Source of the DNA: Labia minor
Taxonomy: Eukaryota; Arthropoda; Insecta; Dermaptera; Spongiphoridae
Direction of reading: 5' to 3'
Assembly: GCA_963082975.1 (NCBI GenBank)
Contig: OY720350.1
Span: 14,416,910-14,480,909 of the forward strand
Length of the DNA: 64,000 nt
In this document: positions 1 to 12,452 of the stretch, one piece after another
Layout: every line of letters starts with the position of its first letter
Position numbering within the stretch: the first letter of the stretch is position 1
The notes under the pieces: generated by a model
Seen by the model: the letters and a program-made list of their open reading frames with translations, nothing else
The model's database searches: none
What the model was told of the DNA's origin: nothing
Translations under genes and position numbers: made by a program

Positions 1-1092
1 TTTGAATTGATTTGAAACATAATCTCGATATCGAAAATTTTCGTGATCGCAATACTATCTCTGTTTTATATTTATGTATATGATTAATTATTTATTTAAA
101 CCTAAGAAATAATAAAAGGTACCCCTTCTCTCAGTCAAAATTAGAAAGATTCTATTTTTAAATAAAAATTCACTTAAAAAAAATGAAAATCTTTAATTCC
201 AATTAACATAAGATATAAGATAAAAAAATAAATTATTTCATCGTTGAGAAGATGTTGAAGAAATAAAATTTTAATATCTATTATTTCTTTGTTATTTATT
301 AGTACAGGGGAACAATTTCGTGCTTTCTTCGATTAAACAAACGATCGTGAAATCAATACCTAAGATTTTGATCCTATAAATTATCTATATAGATATTTCA
401 AATTCAACCCTTTTACTTTTCATTTAGAAAAAGGGAAAGTTTTATGTATATTTTAGTTTTAGATTTGGACTATAAAAAGGGCATTTAATAAATTTAAATA
501 TAAACACACACACATTTTTTTATACAAATGTATAAATAATTTATTTACATAAATATGCAAAAGTATACGTATATTTAAATGTTTTTTTTTATTTATTTTA
601 AAAATATATTATGTTAAAGCAGAGATGATATAATTTAATATTTTACTTTCTAATCACTTCAAATACACTAGGAAAATTATTAGGTCATGATAAAAAAACA
701 ATTAAATTTTAATATTTTTTTATATTTCAGAGATTTTAACAATGATTTTATTATAAAAAAATAAATTTTTAAATTTATAAATATTATTTTTATTGAATTT
801 TCTATTATTATACTATTAATATATTAATAATAATTATAATAAAATTTGATTTTAAGCCACTACTTCAAACAGCCATGATTCCTTGATCCATTGATCTACG
901 ATTAACAGAATTTTATAAAGATTAAATGATGTATGAAAATTGTCATTTTAGACTAGAGTTACACTGGATGTGAATTCTGACGAAAACAGATCTAACGATT
1001 TCGAGAGTATTTACCAAAGACCAAAGTATAGTCGTTGGCCCCGGGGCAGTCATTGGCCCCCTATCACTTAAACACAAATTATAAGAGATTTT
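1..1092. other. AT-rich intergenic DNA
   Basis: No coding or RNA gene is seen. Positions ~22-63 match the hairpin end of repeat family A. A short CA run lies at 506-516. The only non-AT patch, ~1030-1065, has two TTGGCCCC-type words. Confidence 0.6.
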
Positions 1093-1876
1093 TACTATCT
1101 CGCCAGAGATAGTACTGCGATCACGAAAATTTTAGATGTTGAGATTTTGATGTTTTTATACGTTTTGAAGGTCACTGAGGCATTTTCACTAAGGTTGAGA
1201 AAAATGTCTGTCTGTCTGTGTGTGTAGACAAAATTACGCAAAAACGGTTTGAGCTAGAATGATGAAATTTGGTACATGGGTATTATTCAAAATTCGTAGT
1301 TTTCTATCAACTTTTGAGAAATTTAGCTCAACCGAAAGAGAGTCATTACTTACAACGTTTTCATTTTTTTTCCTCTAAAGTGACCGTAAAAATAAAGATA
1401 TATGTTTGATAATTTTTCACATGATTAAAAATTGTATAAAACTGCTATATATAGAATTTCAACTTGATTGAATTGCTGAAAGTACCAGAATTATTTTTTT
1501 AACACTGCAAACCTCACGCACCAACACGTCGTCAACAAAGAGCCAACCAACATGCGCTGGTTTTTGTGTAATCTTGTCTACATACATACACACATACACA
1601 CACACAGATATTTTTCTCAACCTTAGTGAAAATGATTCAGGAACCTTCAAAACGTATAAAAACATCAAAATCTCTGGCGAGATAGTAAAAATCAAAACAT
1701 TATAGGTAATGACCCTCTTCCGGTTGAGCTACAATTCTCAAAAGTTGATTGAAAACTACAAATTTTGTAATAATGCCGGTCTACTAAATTTCATGATTCT
1801 AACTCAAACCGTTTTTGTGTAATTTTGTCTACAAACACACACACACACACACACACTTACACAAACTGGCGAGATA
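1093..1876. mobile_element. Family A composite (rearranged copies)
   Basis: The left part (1093-~1548) is a family A copy in reverse orientation. It runs from the hairpin end (ACTATCTCGCC) through the CA/GT tract and the ATGAAATTTGGTA core to the CACG-rich segment. It is followed directly by two forward-orientation pieces (about 1555-1692 and 1693-1876), each ending near GGCGAGATA. The result is a head-to-head mosaic of at least three fragments. There is no coding potential. Confidence 0.75.
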
Positions 1877-3587
1877 TTAAAAAAGAAGCACCTTCTATCA
1901 TGAAAATAAATTTAAAAGTTGAGAGAATCCGTTCTACTGATCATGGAACACCTTTACCCCCTTAACAATTTATTTCACCATTTTTCATATCCATATTTTA
2001 ATAAAAATGAATTCATGATAATATATTTTTACATTATTGATTGTTTAATATAATTTAATTAAAACATATCTTTTATTTTACATTTTAAAATTTTAATGAA
2101 TTTTAAGCATTTAAAAATTAACATATTTGTATAAAAAAATATCTCTTTCTTTTAAATTAATTACATTAAAAGTTTTTCAACATTTATATAGAAATCGCTA
2201 TGCATAAATTTATAATTCAAAAGAACTATGATTATCTGTACATACTCAACGATAGAAATCTACGTTGTGTATTGATTATTTTTTTAATTAAAAAATAATA
2301 TTATTTTAAATATTGATATGTAATTTATTTTTATTAAATATTTCATATAACAAAAAAGAATAAAATATGAATAAATGTTGATTGATTTCAGTCGATTAAT
2401 CAATGAATTATCGATTCATAATTAATGACGGAAAATAAGTGAAAGTTAAATGCATCAAAGTTATTATTTTAATGAGTATGAAATAAATAAATAACATTTC
2501 CAATTATTTTATTGAAACTATTCGGAACTAAAGTTGAGCCATCGTTAAAGAGCATCCATCGTTTTTTTTTTTTTGAAAGAGCAGTTGTGAAAAAAAAGAA
2601 TAATTTGCAATCAATTTACGAGGCTGAAATAAAGAGAATTTCGCTCATTAACCTCTTGGTTTCACTCATACTTCAAAGAACAGCCTATTTATTAATAGAG
2701 CCATTTTCTTTCATCATCTCATGGGACTGAAGCTGTTAGTAAGATGCTTAACACCTCTTATACGAAAGTCTTAATTAAATCACTTTAATTAAAGTTTGAA
2801 AAATATTTTGAAAAAAAAATTCAATCAAAAAAACATTAAGGCCAGAAATATATATACTGCTAACAATAATTATTACTGACAGATTAACATTAATAGATGA
2901 AATTTTAGCACTAATTTATTGCATTAAACGAATATTAGCTTGAAATTATATGTAATAACTTATTATATGGTATATAAGTACTCTTCTCAGTTCAAGATAG
3001 ATATTTTTGGTTTGAAAATTATATAAAAATTGACAATCTTATATTCACCTATGGACAAGCCGAAACAAAATAAAATATTGTTGAGCCTGTCGGATCCCCT
3101 GTGCCACTAGTGGTGAGAAGGAGTTAAAAAATAATTCTCAACTCTTTCACACGGGTTGGAAATAAAATTAATTGGGAAATGAACCCCGAAATAAATTTCA
3201 CCAGAGTGGAGTGTTAGTGCTTAGGCGATTCGCCTTGGAGAACCAAGATCGGAAAGAAATAATAACAAATTAAATTAATCAAAATATCTGATGTTAACAT
3301 ATGGATCTGCAAAGGAAAAATTAGGTTCACTTTTTTACAAATGAAAAAAAAAGGTTCGTTGCCACTTTATAATATTTAATGAAAAGAAAATTAATATAAA
3401 GTAAAAAATAAAAAAAAATGAAATGAAAATTAAAAGGAGAGAATCATTAGAATTTACAAATTAAATATAAAAATAAAAAGCAATAAATGCTAGCTAATGA
3501 TCAGCTAAAACAAAACAAGTATACAAAAAAAATAACAATAATAATACCTCAACACAGTTGACAAAGCACGTGGTCAACAACAAATCT
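1877..3587. other. AT-rich intergenic DNA with one mixed-composition block
   Basis: Mostly AT-rich with no gene seen. A block at ~3060-3260 is clearly less AT-rich (words such as GCCTGTCGGATCCCC and TTAGGCGATTCGCC). It may be a decayed mobile element or part of an untranslated transcript, but no family could be assigned. Confidence 0.45.
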
Positions 3588-4252
3588 AATAAGTTGACCT
3601 GTGGCCAGGTCCGAACCGACCGACGGTTTGAAGTAAATTAATTTCTAGCTACAGAAACAATTTCAAATAATTTTAATATATCTATTAATGTAATAAAAAA
3701 CAGATATGAATACATAAATAATAATATAAACATTTTTAATTTTATTTTATTTATAATATATATGTAAGACCAGGCTGTGACGTCATGAATGGCTGGATGA
3801 CGTCATATAATTTTAAATCAAGAAAAAACTAATAAATATGATTTTCCCGAGGATAAAACCAATACAAAGTGTATGATACGTGGTGATATATAAAAAAATC
3901 TCCTCATGTGAAATTTGGTGTGAAAATAACCCTTTCCTTCCTATCGTCGATCGCTAATACTACCACTTCCGGTTTCCGGATTTGCACCAAAAGTTGATCA
4001 ATTCATCCCACTGATGCATTAAGTAAATATACCAAATTTCATCAAAATCGGTTGAGCCGTTCAGGCTGTACACATCTATACGGACGGACAGACGGACAGA
4101 CGGACAGACGGACGGACGGACGGACAGACATCATGCTAAAAATACATTTTTCTGTTTAGAAAATGCATGATTCGTGGAGATATGTAAAAATCTCCACATG
4201 TGAAATTTGGTGTGAAAACAATACCTCCCTTACTATCGTCGGTCGGTAAAAA
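3588..4252 (+). mobile_element. Family B element, copy 1
   Basis: About 665 bp matching 14,850-15,508 in inverted orientation. Subterminal inverted repeats ACCGACCGACG (3615-3625) and CGTCGGTCGGT (4237-4247) bracket the body. Inside are two TGACGTCA palindromes 20 bp apart (3778, 3798), a GGAC/AGAC microsatellite (~4080-4128) and two direct copies of a GTGAAATTTGGTGTGAAAA word. It is a non-autonomous DNA element with no real open reading frame. The superfamily is undetermined. Confidence 0.75.
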
Positions 4253-4317
4253 TGGCGAATTCACAGCTAAAAAGTCAAAAGCAAGTCCTAAAAGCAAGTG
4301 AGAGATCAACTCTCTCC

Positions 4318-4751
4318 AAAAAACGGTTTGAGCTAGAATCATGAAATTTGGTATACGGGAATTATTCAAAATTCGTAGTTTTCTATCAACTTTTGAGAAA
4401 TGTAGCTCAACCCGAAGAGGGTCATTGCCTACAACGTTTTGATTTTTTTTCCTCTAAAGTGACCTTAAAAATAAAGATAAATGTTTGATAGTTTTTCACA
4501 TGATGAAAAATTGTATAAAACTGCTATATATAGAATTTCAGCTTGATTTAATCGCTGAAAGTACAGGAATTAATTTTTTAACAATGCAAATCACGCCCCA
4601 ACACGTGACTTGGTGCCATCAACAAAGAGCCAAACATGCGCTTGTTTATTAATTTTAATTTATATATATAATTAATTAAATTAAATTTAAATAAAATATA
4701 TGTTATTTAATGCAATTCAAATTGCGAGATAGTCGAGTGGAGACACTCCAT
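4318..4751 (-). mobile_element. Family A copy (reverse, lacks hairpin end)
   Basis: Runs from the AAAACGGTTTGAGCTAGAA segment to the GGAGACACTCC terminus. The CA tract and hairpin end are missing, so it is truncated where it abuts family B copy 1. Its terminus faces another family A terminus at 5603. Confidence 0.75.
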
Positions 4752-5602
4752 CTTATTTTATTTCAACAGGCTATATACAATATAATCTTAGAAATGGAGA
4801 AATATTAAATAGAATAAAAGTTAAAAGGCGTATATAATTTAATTGATTTTTATATAATAATACAATATAGTATATAATAGTATCAATATATGACATTTGA
4901 ACATGGTTCACATTATGTACGATAATCAGGCATGTTCCACCGGTGGTGCATGCCGGCGCGATCGTGGTAAGTCCTATATTAGGTATTTAACTACCTGAAT
5001 ACATATTTTTAATTACCTCAAGAAGAAATTAATTTCGAAGTTTTAATACTATAAAATAATATATATTTAACTCAATTATATTTATCTATATAAGTATAAG
5101 TAAGTATAATAATTATAAATGTTAATAATTAATAATTTTAAAAAATTGAATAGATTAAATATTTATATAAATTAATGATTTAATAAAAAATATTTATCTT
5201 TAAACCTAGTATTTATATATATATGTGTGTGTGTGTGACATTTATGAACAAAGGAGGCGGAGGTCACTTTTGATTTCGTTAGAGGGGTAATATAGAGTGG
5301 AAGAATCAAGGGGGGAATAAATAATAATAATAATTAAATGGTTATAATGAATTATAAAATTAAAATTATAACGAAGAAAACAAATGTCAATTGAATATTA
5401 GTTAAGATTCACTATAACATCACTGCTTTAATTAAATAAAATTTTCTACGCGGACACTTACTTTAATAATTCAGACGACCTTTTTAGAATTTCTTGTTTT
5501 TGGGTTTTTCTACTCAATAATATGTTGTTATTTTATTTTATAAAAAATAACGAAAATATCCAATTTATATCTACAACAAATTATTAAAATTAGTAAAAAA
5601 TA
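4752..5602. other. AT-rich spacer with a small palindrome
   Basis: No gene is seen. A GC-rich island at ~4925-4970 contains the perfect 10-bp palindrome CCACCGGTGG between GCATG words. A TA/TG microsatellite lies at ~5215-5238, and a G-rich patch at ~5250-5325. Confidence 0.5.
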
Positions 5603-5690
5603 TGCTGGAGTGTCTCCACTCGACTATCTCGTAATTTAAATTTGATTAAATAACATATATTATATTTAAATTAAAAATTAATCAATTAGG
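5603..5690 (+). mobile_element. Family A fragment (5' terminus)
   Basis: Carries the CTGGAGTGTCTCCACTCGAC terminus and the adjoining AT-rich stretch only. Confidence 0.7.
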
Positions 5691-6135
5691 AGTAATATTT
5701 AATTTAATTTAATTGAAATTGATTTTACTTTTAATATTATTGTATATTAGAAATTAAAATAAAAATTTAAATATTATAAACAATCTTTGAATGGAAATTT
5801 TAGAATATTCAGTGTCGGAAATGATTCAAATTCTGAATTGAGTCACCAGAGGCGTCATATGGAGCGTTAGTGATACATACATACAGTCATAGAAGGACCT
5901 AGGCTGTTATATATATGTATGTTAAGTTACTATTATATATATAAAAAGTAGGCATTTTTTTATATTTACGAAAATTAATTGTCTTAAAAATAATCAATAA
6001 ATAAAAATAAGAATATGTTTAACATTAGTACAGTTATTTATTTCTCTATGTGCTCTTTTTAATAATAAATCAAAAAATAATACATCAATATAATGATGGT
6101 TTGATATTATTATAGAATATTGTATGAAATTAGAT

Positions 6136-6600
6136 ATACCAAACCGTCATTATTCTAGCTCAAACCGTTTTTGCGTAATCTTGTCTACACACACACACAT
6201 AGAGAGACATTTTTCTCAACCTTAGTAAAAATGACTCAGGGACCTTCAAAACGTATAAAAACATCAAAATCTCAATATCTAAAATTTTCATGAACGCAAT
6301 ACTATCTCTGGCGAGATATTAATTAATCTAACATGTCTAATTTTTATTGAATATATAGATTTATTTAACACTTTTGAATTTTCTTGATAAAGAAGTTTGG
6401 AGTAAAACAAAAATTTATTTTTTATGTTAATATTTTCTTAATTAATCTAATTAAGAAGGTAATATCAAAATATTTATTTATTTTAAATTTATAAATAAGC
6501 TTATTTAAAAGAAAAAGTTAAAGTAAAATTATTATTAAAGTTATGGAGAAAATTAGTTATATTTTTTATGTTCAATATACACTAAATCTTTAAAATAAAA
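6136..6600 (+). repeat. Family A 3' end plus flank, inverted duplicate of 12,542-13,020
   Basis: 6136-6324 is the 3' part of family A (CA tract, ATCAAAATCTC words, GGCGAGATA end). The next ~275 bp (6325-6600) carry no family A sequence but match 12,542-12,836 in reverse complement almost base for base, as does the preceding family A end. The duplicated block therefore crosses the element boundary. Confidence 0.7.
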
Positions 6601-6838
6601 GAAATATAAAAATAAAAAGTATTTATTCGATAGAGCTGGAGAGAAAAATAAATAAAGGAAGAGGATGGCAAAGATGGAGAATCAATACCAAAATGAGGCT
6701 GAGGTAATCAAGAATTCGATGTGTGTAAATAATGGCAAAATGTAATAAGATTTTTCTAAAATATTTACAAAGTTTCCAAACAAAATTATTGATTTTATTA
6801 CCACAATAGAATTATCTGATTTTCAATAAAAATTATAG

Positions 6839-7010
6839 ATGGAGTGTCTCCACTCGACTATCTCGCAATTTGAATTGGATTAAATAACATTTATATTTAA
6901 ATTAAATTTAATTAATTATAAATAATATTTATTAAACCACCTCGGCTCTTTGTTGATGGGTCCACGTCACGTGTTGGCGCGTGATTTGCAGTGTTAAAAA
7001 ATTAATTAAG
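6839..7010 (+). mobile_element. Family A fragment (5' part)
   Basis: Begins GGAGTGTCTCCACTCGAC and runs through the CACGTGTTGGCGCGTG segment, then stops. The rest of the element is absent. Confidence 0.7.
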
Positions 7011-8913
7011 ATGTTTAAATATAATAAATTGTTGTTGATTTAATTTCATAAAATAAAATTATAAATTTAATAATGTTTATAAATTGTGAATTAACCTATT
7101 TGCACAATTTATTATCAGCATAAAATTTATATATCTAAAGGAATCTGATGAAAATATAATTTAAGTTGTAAAGATTTAGTGATTGGCCATGTTTATCTCA
7201 GTAATTGGCCACGTGGTCCACTACTGAATGAAATTGTTCTAGACACTTGAAGCAAAAAAATTTAGCATACATCACATTTATTTTAATAAACAAAACGATT
7301 TTAGTAAAAAAAAATTTGAATCTTATTTTTTAGTGATGGGCCACCCCAGTCCACTTCTGATGAAAATGAGATATTTGTTTCAGAAAATGACCAGTTAATA
7401 ATTTTTAATCATCAAATAAATTAAATATTTCAAACTGATTAATATAATTTGTAGTATCAATTATTGGATTGAAATTATTATTAAATAAAACATAATCTAT
7501 TGAAAATAAAGTGAAGCATATCCTTAACGTTTTGCATAAGAAACTAACCTTAAAATGCAAGAATGCTTGTCTCGAGTTTGAAAAAATTGATAATTATATA
7601 AATGCAGCCATTGGTCTCTGTTTCATCGTTAAGCAATCCGAAAAAGGCTCTTCTTGATATTTAACGATATCTCAAGTTTAATTTGAAATTAAAAAGCTTA
7701 TTTTGATCAAAAATCTATCAAATGGTCCATTACTGGTACAGTGGCCCACGACTGGTACATTTACCTTAAAAACTCAAATAATAGATTAATAAGTGAAATA
7801 TTACTAGTGGTGTACCTATCAGTCTTTTTGTTATTAGGATGCTTTGTCATGGAATAAAATTTCTTTATAAATTTCATCAGCATGTTTTAAGAACTAGCCA
7901 GAAGTTAATAAGTATCATTTAACGACGGTTTGACACTAGATGAGCTCACGAATTCAGAGATATAACGAAACGTGACGAGAATGTTTTTTTTTTCTTTTTG
8001 AAATATTCAAATAAAAGCTAAGATCATCATTCTTTTGACATGATTAGAGAGAGTGAGAGTGAATAAATAACATTCATGATTAATAAATATATTAGCAATA
8101 ATATAAATTCACTTCAAATCCTTATTAATGCTTAAAATTTATCAAACTCGTTTTTCTCATAAAAAAAACATTTTATTCATTAAATAAGATTGTAAAAGAA
8201 AATGAATTAAAAAGGAAAAAAAAAATTACCCAAGATCTTTCTGATTTAGCCAAATACATAAACTAGTATCCAATATATATCAAAGTATTTAGGCATATAA
8301 CGATGAAAGGTTATAAATAAATATTTTCCAAGCTTAATAAGCCCGATGAGTTATTGTAAGTTTTTATTTGTATTTCCTTTGAAATTTATAGATATTTTTT
8401 CATTCATTGCTTTTATTAGGGAAAAAACAATTAAAATGATTTGAATCTAATATGGAATTTCATTACAAAAACAAACTAATATGTGAATTTTATAAAAATC
8501 CTGATGAATGTATTCAAAATTAGAAAGGTACATATATTGGTTCATAAATATATATATATATACATACTTATAAATATTTTATTAGTAGGAAAAGATTTCA
8601 TTCTGGTTCACTGAGCAATTTTTCACTATATCTACTAAAATAATAAATATATATTATTTTTGCATATCTTCATTAACTGGAAAACCGAAATAAGTATAAT
8701 ATATAATTTTTAAGATTATAATAAGCCTACCTTGAAATGATTCTCATATTTTTATTATATATATATACATGTTTAATGTATTAAGATATATATAACCAAA
8801 AAAGATCAATTATATTATTATTTTACAAAAAATTTAGAAATTAATTTATAGGAATAATCATTAATAAAAATTTATGTAAAGTTTCGTTTTGTTCGATCGT
8901 TGTCTACACTCTA
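7011..8913. other. AT-rich intergenic DNA
   Basis: No gene is seen. Short GGCCA/TGGCC-containing phrases recur at ~7181, 7203, 7336 and 7722-7755 (TTGGCCATG, TTGGCCACGTGG, GGGCCACC, TGGCCCACG). They may be remnants of a diverged repeat. Confidence 0.4.
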
Positions 8914-9030
8914 CAGTAGTGATTCTCAACCTGGGCAATATCTCCCTCTGGGGGGCGATTATTTGACTATTCGCTTTTGGGGGACGATAGTTATTTTTGG
9001 GGGGCGAAATCATTTTCAACTCTAAATAAG

Positions 9031-9620
9031 CTGGAGTGTCTCCACTCGACTATCTTACAATTGGAATTGGATTAAATAACATAATATATTATATTTAAAT
9101 TAAATTTAATTAATTATAAATTATAAATAATAAATATTAAACAAGCGCATGTTTGGCTTTTTATTGATGGCACCATGGCACGTGTTGGTGCGTGAGATTT
9201 GCAGTGTTAAAAAATTAATTCTGATACTTTCAGCGATTCAATCAAGCTGAAATTCTATATGTAGCAGTTTTATACAATTTTTATTCATGTGAAAAATTAT
9301 CAAACATATATCTTTATTTTTACGGACACTTAAGAGGAAAAAAAATCAAAACGTTGTAAGTAATGACCCTCTTCCGGTTGAGCTACATTTCTCAAAAGTT
9401 GATAGAAAACTACGAATTTTGAATAATGCCCGTATATACCAAATTTCATGATTCTAGCATAAACCGTTTTTGAGAAATCTTGTCTACATACACACACACA
9501 CACAAACACACACAGACATTTTTCTCAACCTTAGTGAAAATGATTCAGGAACATTCAAAACGTATAAAAACATCAAAATCTCAACATCGAAAATTTTCGT
9601 GATCGCAATGGCAAGATAGT
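9031..9620 (+). mobile_element. Family A, near full-length copy
   Basis: Runs from CTGGAGTGTCTCCACTCGAC to a degraded hairpin end (GGCAAGATAGT). It contains the CACG-rich segment, the ATGAAATTTGGTA-type core (here CAAATTTCATG on the + strand) and a CA tract at ~9490-9512. Confidence 0.8.
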
Positions 9621-9639
9621 AAAAATAAGAATAAACAAT

Positions 9640-9949
9640 TTATGTTTGAATATAATTCTGAGGAAAGTTCAGAGGAAAATGATTTTTATATATTTTCTAG
9701 CCCAAACGAAGAAAAAATTCAAACAAATTCCGATTTTGAATGAAAGACAAAAATAAAAATGTGAAATCTTTAGGAAATTACCCGACAATAAAAAAATTAT
9801 TTATTAAATTTAATACTCATTTATGCTCACCTGCGCCAATAGAGAGGTTATTTTCTTTTGCATCATATATACATGCTCCCTATAGATCTTCTTTATCTGA
9901 CGAATTATTTGAACATTATCAAATTTTTTCCTCTGATAATATTGATTAA
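9640..9949 (+). pseudogene. hAT transposase C-terminal fragment
   Basis: The last 69 codons (9740-9949) carry the hAT C-terminal dimerisation signature: KKLFIKFNTHL, then PIERLFSFASYI, then SLSDELFEHY. The preceding stretch (9650-9739) is open in another frame and rich in Glu/Ser, so a frameshift separates the two parts. The catalytic core is absent, so this is not functional. Confidence 0.7.
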
Positions 9950-10164
9950 GTCACGAATACAGACAGCATTATTAGCCTACACTTTTTTAATTATCAAAAT
10001 TTAAAAAAGTTTTTTGAATTTTATTTTTATTAAATTATCGTTTAATTATTTTACCTTAATAAGTTTTTTTACAAATGTATATAAATAAAATTAATTATTC
10101 TCAAAAGTGGAAGGAACTTGTAACTGTATCGAGTAGCTCAAAAATTGAAAACGGCCCAGCCCTG

Positions 10165-10894
10165 ATAATTGTTTACCTAAATAAAGCCAATATTTATAAT
10201 AAAAATAAAATATTTATCTTTGATTGACATAATTGAACTAAATAATTCAGTTGGTCGAATTCTTTTGTTATATATTGATTTTTATTTTATATTAATTATT
10301 CTAATCCGAGATTAAAAATTAATTCTGAAATGTATAATTAAAATTTACAATATAGATTTATAGATAATTTAAACAAATATAATATATACATAATTAAATG
10401 CATTGCATATTGAAATTTAACTTTACCTCTTCTAAGGTCTTTTACTAAGTAATTCCTTTTACTCAATGACCGTTAAAACATTTTTTTTTCAAAAAACAAA
10501 TAACAAAAAAAAAGAAAGATTTTTAAAGTCAAACCAAACTTATTTTATATTCTAATATAATATACACTTTCTTTCTAAATAAAAAATAAAAATATTGCTT
10601 CAATAGTATGAAAATAAATTACATTATAAGTAATAAATATATAATAGTAACCATTTTAATTAAATTCATTCAATTCATTAATGTATTTTAAAAATTAGTA
10701 TAAATAAAAATTATACTAAATAAAAAGTATGCAATTCAAAATAAATCAATTCTTAACTAAAACCAAATATAAATACACAATATATAATTATTACAAGGGA
10801 GAATAGACTTGAATCTACTTGATTACTTTTATTCTTTTTATTAGTATAATTATTATTGTTGAATATAAAATAAATACCAGTGTGTGAAGATATA
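10165..10894. other. AT-rich intergenic DNA
   Basis: Homopolymer-rich AT sequence. Nothing recognisable. Confidence 0.6.
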
Positions 10895-11095
10895 CGAGGT
10901 CCGTTCAAAAGAAAAGGTGAATGTTGAATTTTCTCGGGCTGGGTAAATTCGATTATCGAAATTTTTTTGTTATGTTGGTACACATACGTTTCTCATATGT
11001 TGATATTATTAGCCATTTTGGGTTAGTAGTTTGTTTTTGACAACTGAAAAAGTTAGTCACGTATTTGTCTGTTGTTCGATTTTGTACTCAAAAAA

Positions 11096-11215
11096 ATGGA
11101 TCAAAGAACCTGTATTAAATTTTGCGTTAAAAATGGGATAAAGTGCTCCAACGAACTTAAAATGTTGACTGTGGCATTCGGAGAGTTTACTTTGTCTCAA
11201 AAAAATATTTATTAG
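11096..11215 (+). pseudogene. Mariner transposase N-terminus (39 codons)
   Basis: Starts MDQRTCIKFCVKNGIKC and continues with the LTVAFGEFTLSQ helix-turn-helix segment typical of the irritans subfamily, then hits an in-frame TAG. It is joined by deletion to the C-terminal fragment that starts near 11,249. Confidence 0.8.
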
Positions 11216-11248
11216 TGACCGAAAAAAGCACGCCAAGTTCAATCAAAT

Positions 11249-11476
11249 ATGAAGGTTTTGCTCACTGTTTTCTTCGATTACAATGGAGTGGTGCATCCAC
11301 CGTATTCACCAAATTTGGCTCCCTGCCACTTTTTCCTATTCCCAAAACTGAAGAGACCAATGAAAGGAAAGCGTTTTGTCACAATTGATGAGATGAAGTC
11401 GGAATCGAAGAACGAGCTGATGGACATACAGGAAAGCGCATTTCAGAATGGACGATTGAAAGAAGCGCTGGCATAA
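11249..11476 (+). pseudogene. Mariner transposase C-terminal fragment
   Basis: Contains the mariner signature FFDYNGVVHPPYSPNLAPC followed by FFLFPKLKRPMKGKRF. The HPPYSPNLAP run with the downstream Cys-His (Asp in active enzymes) marks the last catalytic region. The codon that should be the third catalytic Asp reads His here (PCHFF). This is a dead copy. Confidence 0.85.
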
Positions 11477-11587
11477 GTGCATATATCTGAGGGGAATTAC
11501 TTTGAAGGGGACAAAATGGATATTGATGAATAAATAAATACTATTCGAAATAATTCAAAATTCACATTTTCTTTTGAACACTCCTCG

Positions 11588-12452
11588 TATTTGTATTATA
11601 AAAAATTAATTAATTATCTAATTATAATTAATAATATTAGTTGTGATCATAAATTAAAGATTAATAAATCCCGACTCGTTGATTTTTATATAATATATAC
11701 ATTTTTTAGATATATTTTAAAAATAGGTAATAAATTATTTTCCAATGACATAATGAATTAATCTGTTATGTTATCATTAATTAAAAATTGGAAGATTCTA
11801 TAAGTTTAGACATAATAATAATTAAAAGTGATAGTGAGAAAGTAAAACATGATGTATTCCGGAAGAAGTGGGTTGTTATTCCTATTAATAAGAAGAAAAG
11901 AAACAAACGAAAAGACCTTGACCCAGCCACGACGAGAAAGGGTCATTAGCTTCGCATAAGAAATAACTCAATGACGAATCATCTAAAAGTTACCTTCCTC
12001 TTCTCCCCCCTCATCATGTTCTTAGTAGATATAAAGATTTAATATAAATCCATATTTAAGATAAATTTATATTTTTTTCTCTTCTTTTGTAATTTAGAAA
12101 ATATTTGCATAAAAGATAAATACGTATACTGATATATAGATCAGAAAGATCAGAAAAACCCGAGTAGTGTATAAAAGATTATTGTTATTATAATATAATA
12201 ATAATAATAACTAGGTAATTTTCACATAGAATTTCAGATAGAATCTACATTCTCATTCTTATATAGGACATAAAAAACACTAAATAATTAAATTACTTAT
12301 TTAATCATAAATTATATTAATCAAGAACAATAACTGCAGAAAAAAATTATTTATAGTTTTTGAGTTTAAATATTTTTTTTTTTTTTTGATAAAATGCATT
12401 TTATAAATAAAATTAAAATAATAATAATTGACACATTCAAACTTGTTTTTTC
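11588..12452. other. AT-rich intergenic DNA
   Basis: No gene is seen. A less AT-rich patch at ~11,860-12,015 (GACCCAGCCACGACGAG) has no recognisable identity. Confidence 0.5.

Larger units (their letters stand above)
8914..10164 (+). mobile_element. hAT transposon relic, interrupted by family A
   Basis: The left end (8914-~9030) starts CAGTAGTGATTCTCAACC, the terminus shared by the hAT MITEs at 27,417 and 50,838. A family A copy is inserted at 9031. To its right lies the C-terminal part of a hAT transposase. A candidate right end near 10,164 reads CCCAGCCCTG. The two ends do not pair well and no 8-bp target duplication was found, so the ends may belong to different elements. Confidence 0.55.
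10895..11587 (+). mobile_element. Internally deleted mariner (irritans-like)
   Basis: 693 bp flanked by TA on both sides (893-894 and 588-589 of the adjoining lines). The terminal inverted repeats of about 36 bp begin CGAGGTCCGTTCAAAAG and CGAGGAGTGTTCAAAAG (reverse strand). It keeps only the first and last parts of the transposase, so roughly the central half of a ~1.3-kb mariner is lost. Confidence 0.85.

Noticed and set aside
2512-2730. 72-codon ORF
   Set aside because: No recognisable domain, AT-driven composition and homopolymer stretches. Length expected by chance in this window.
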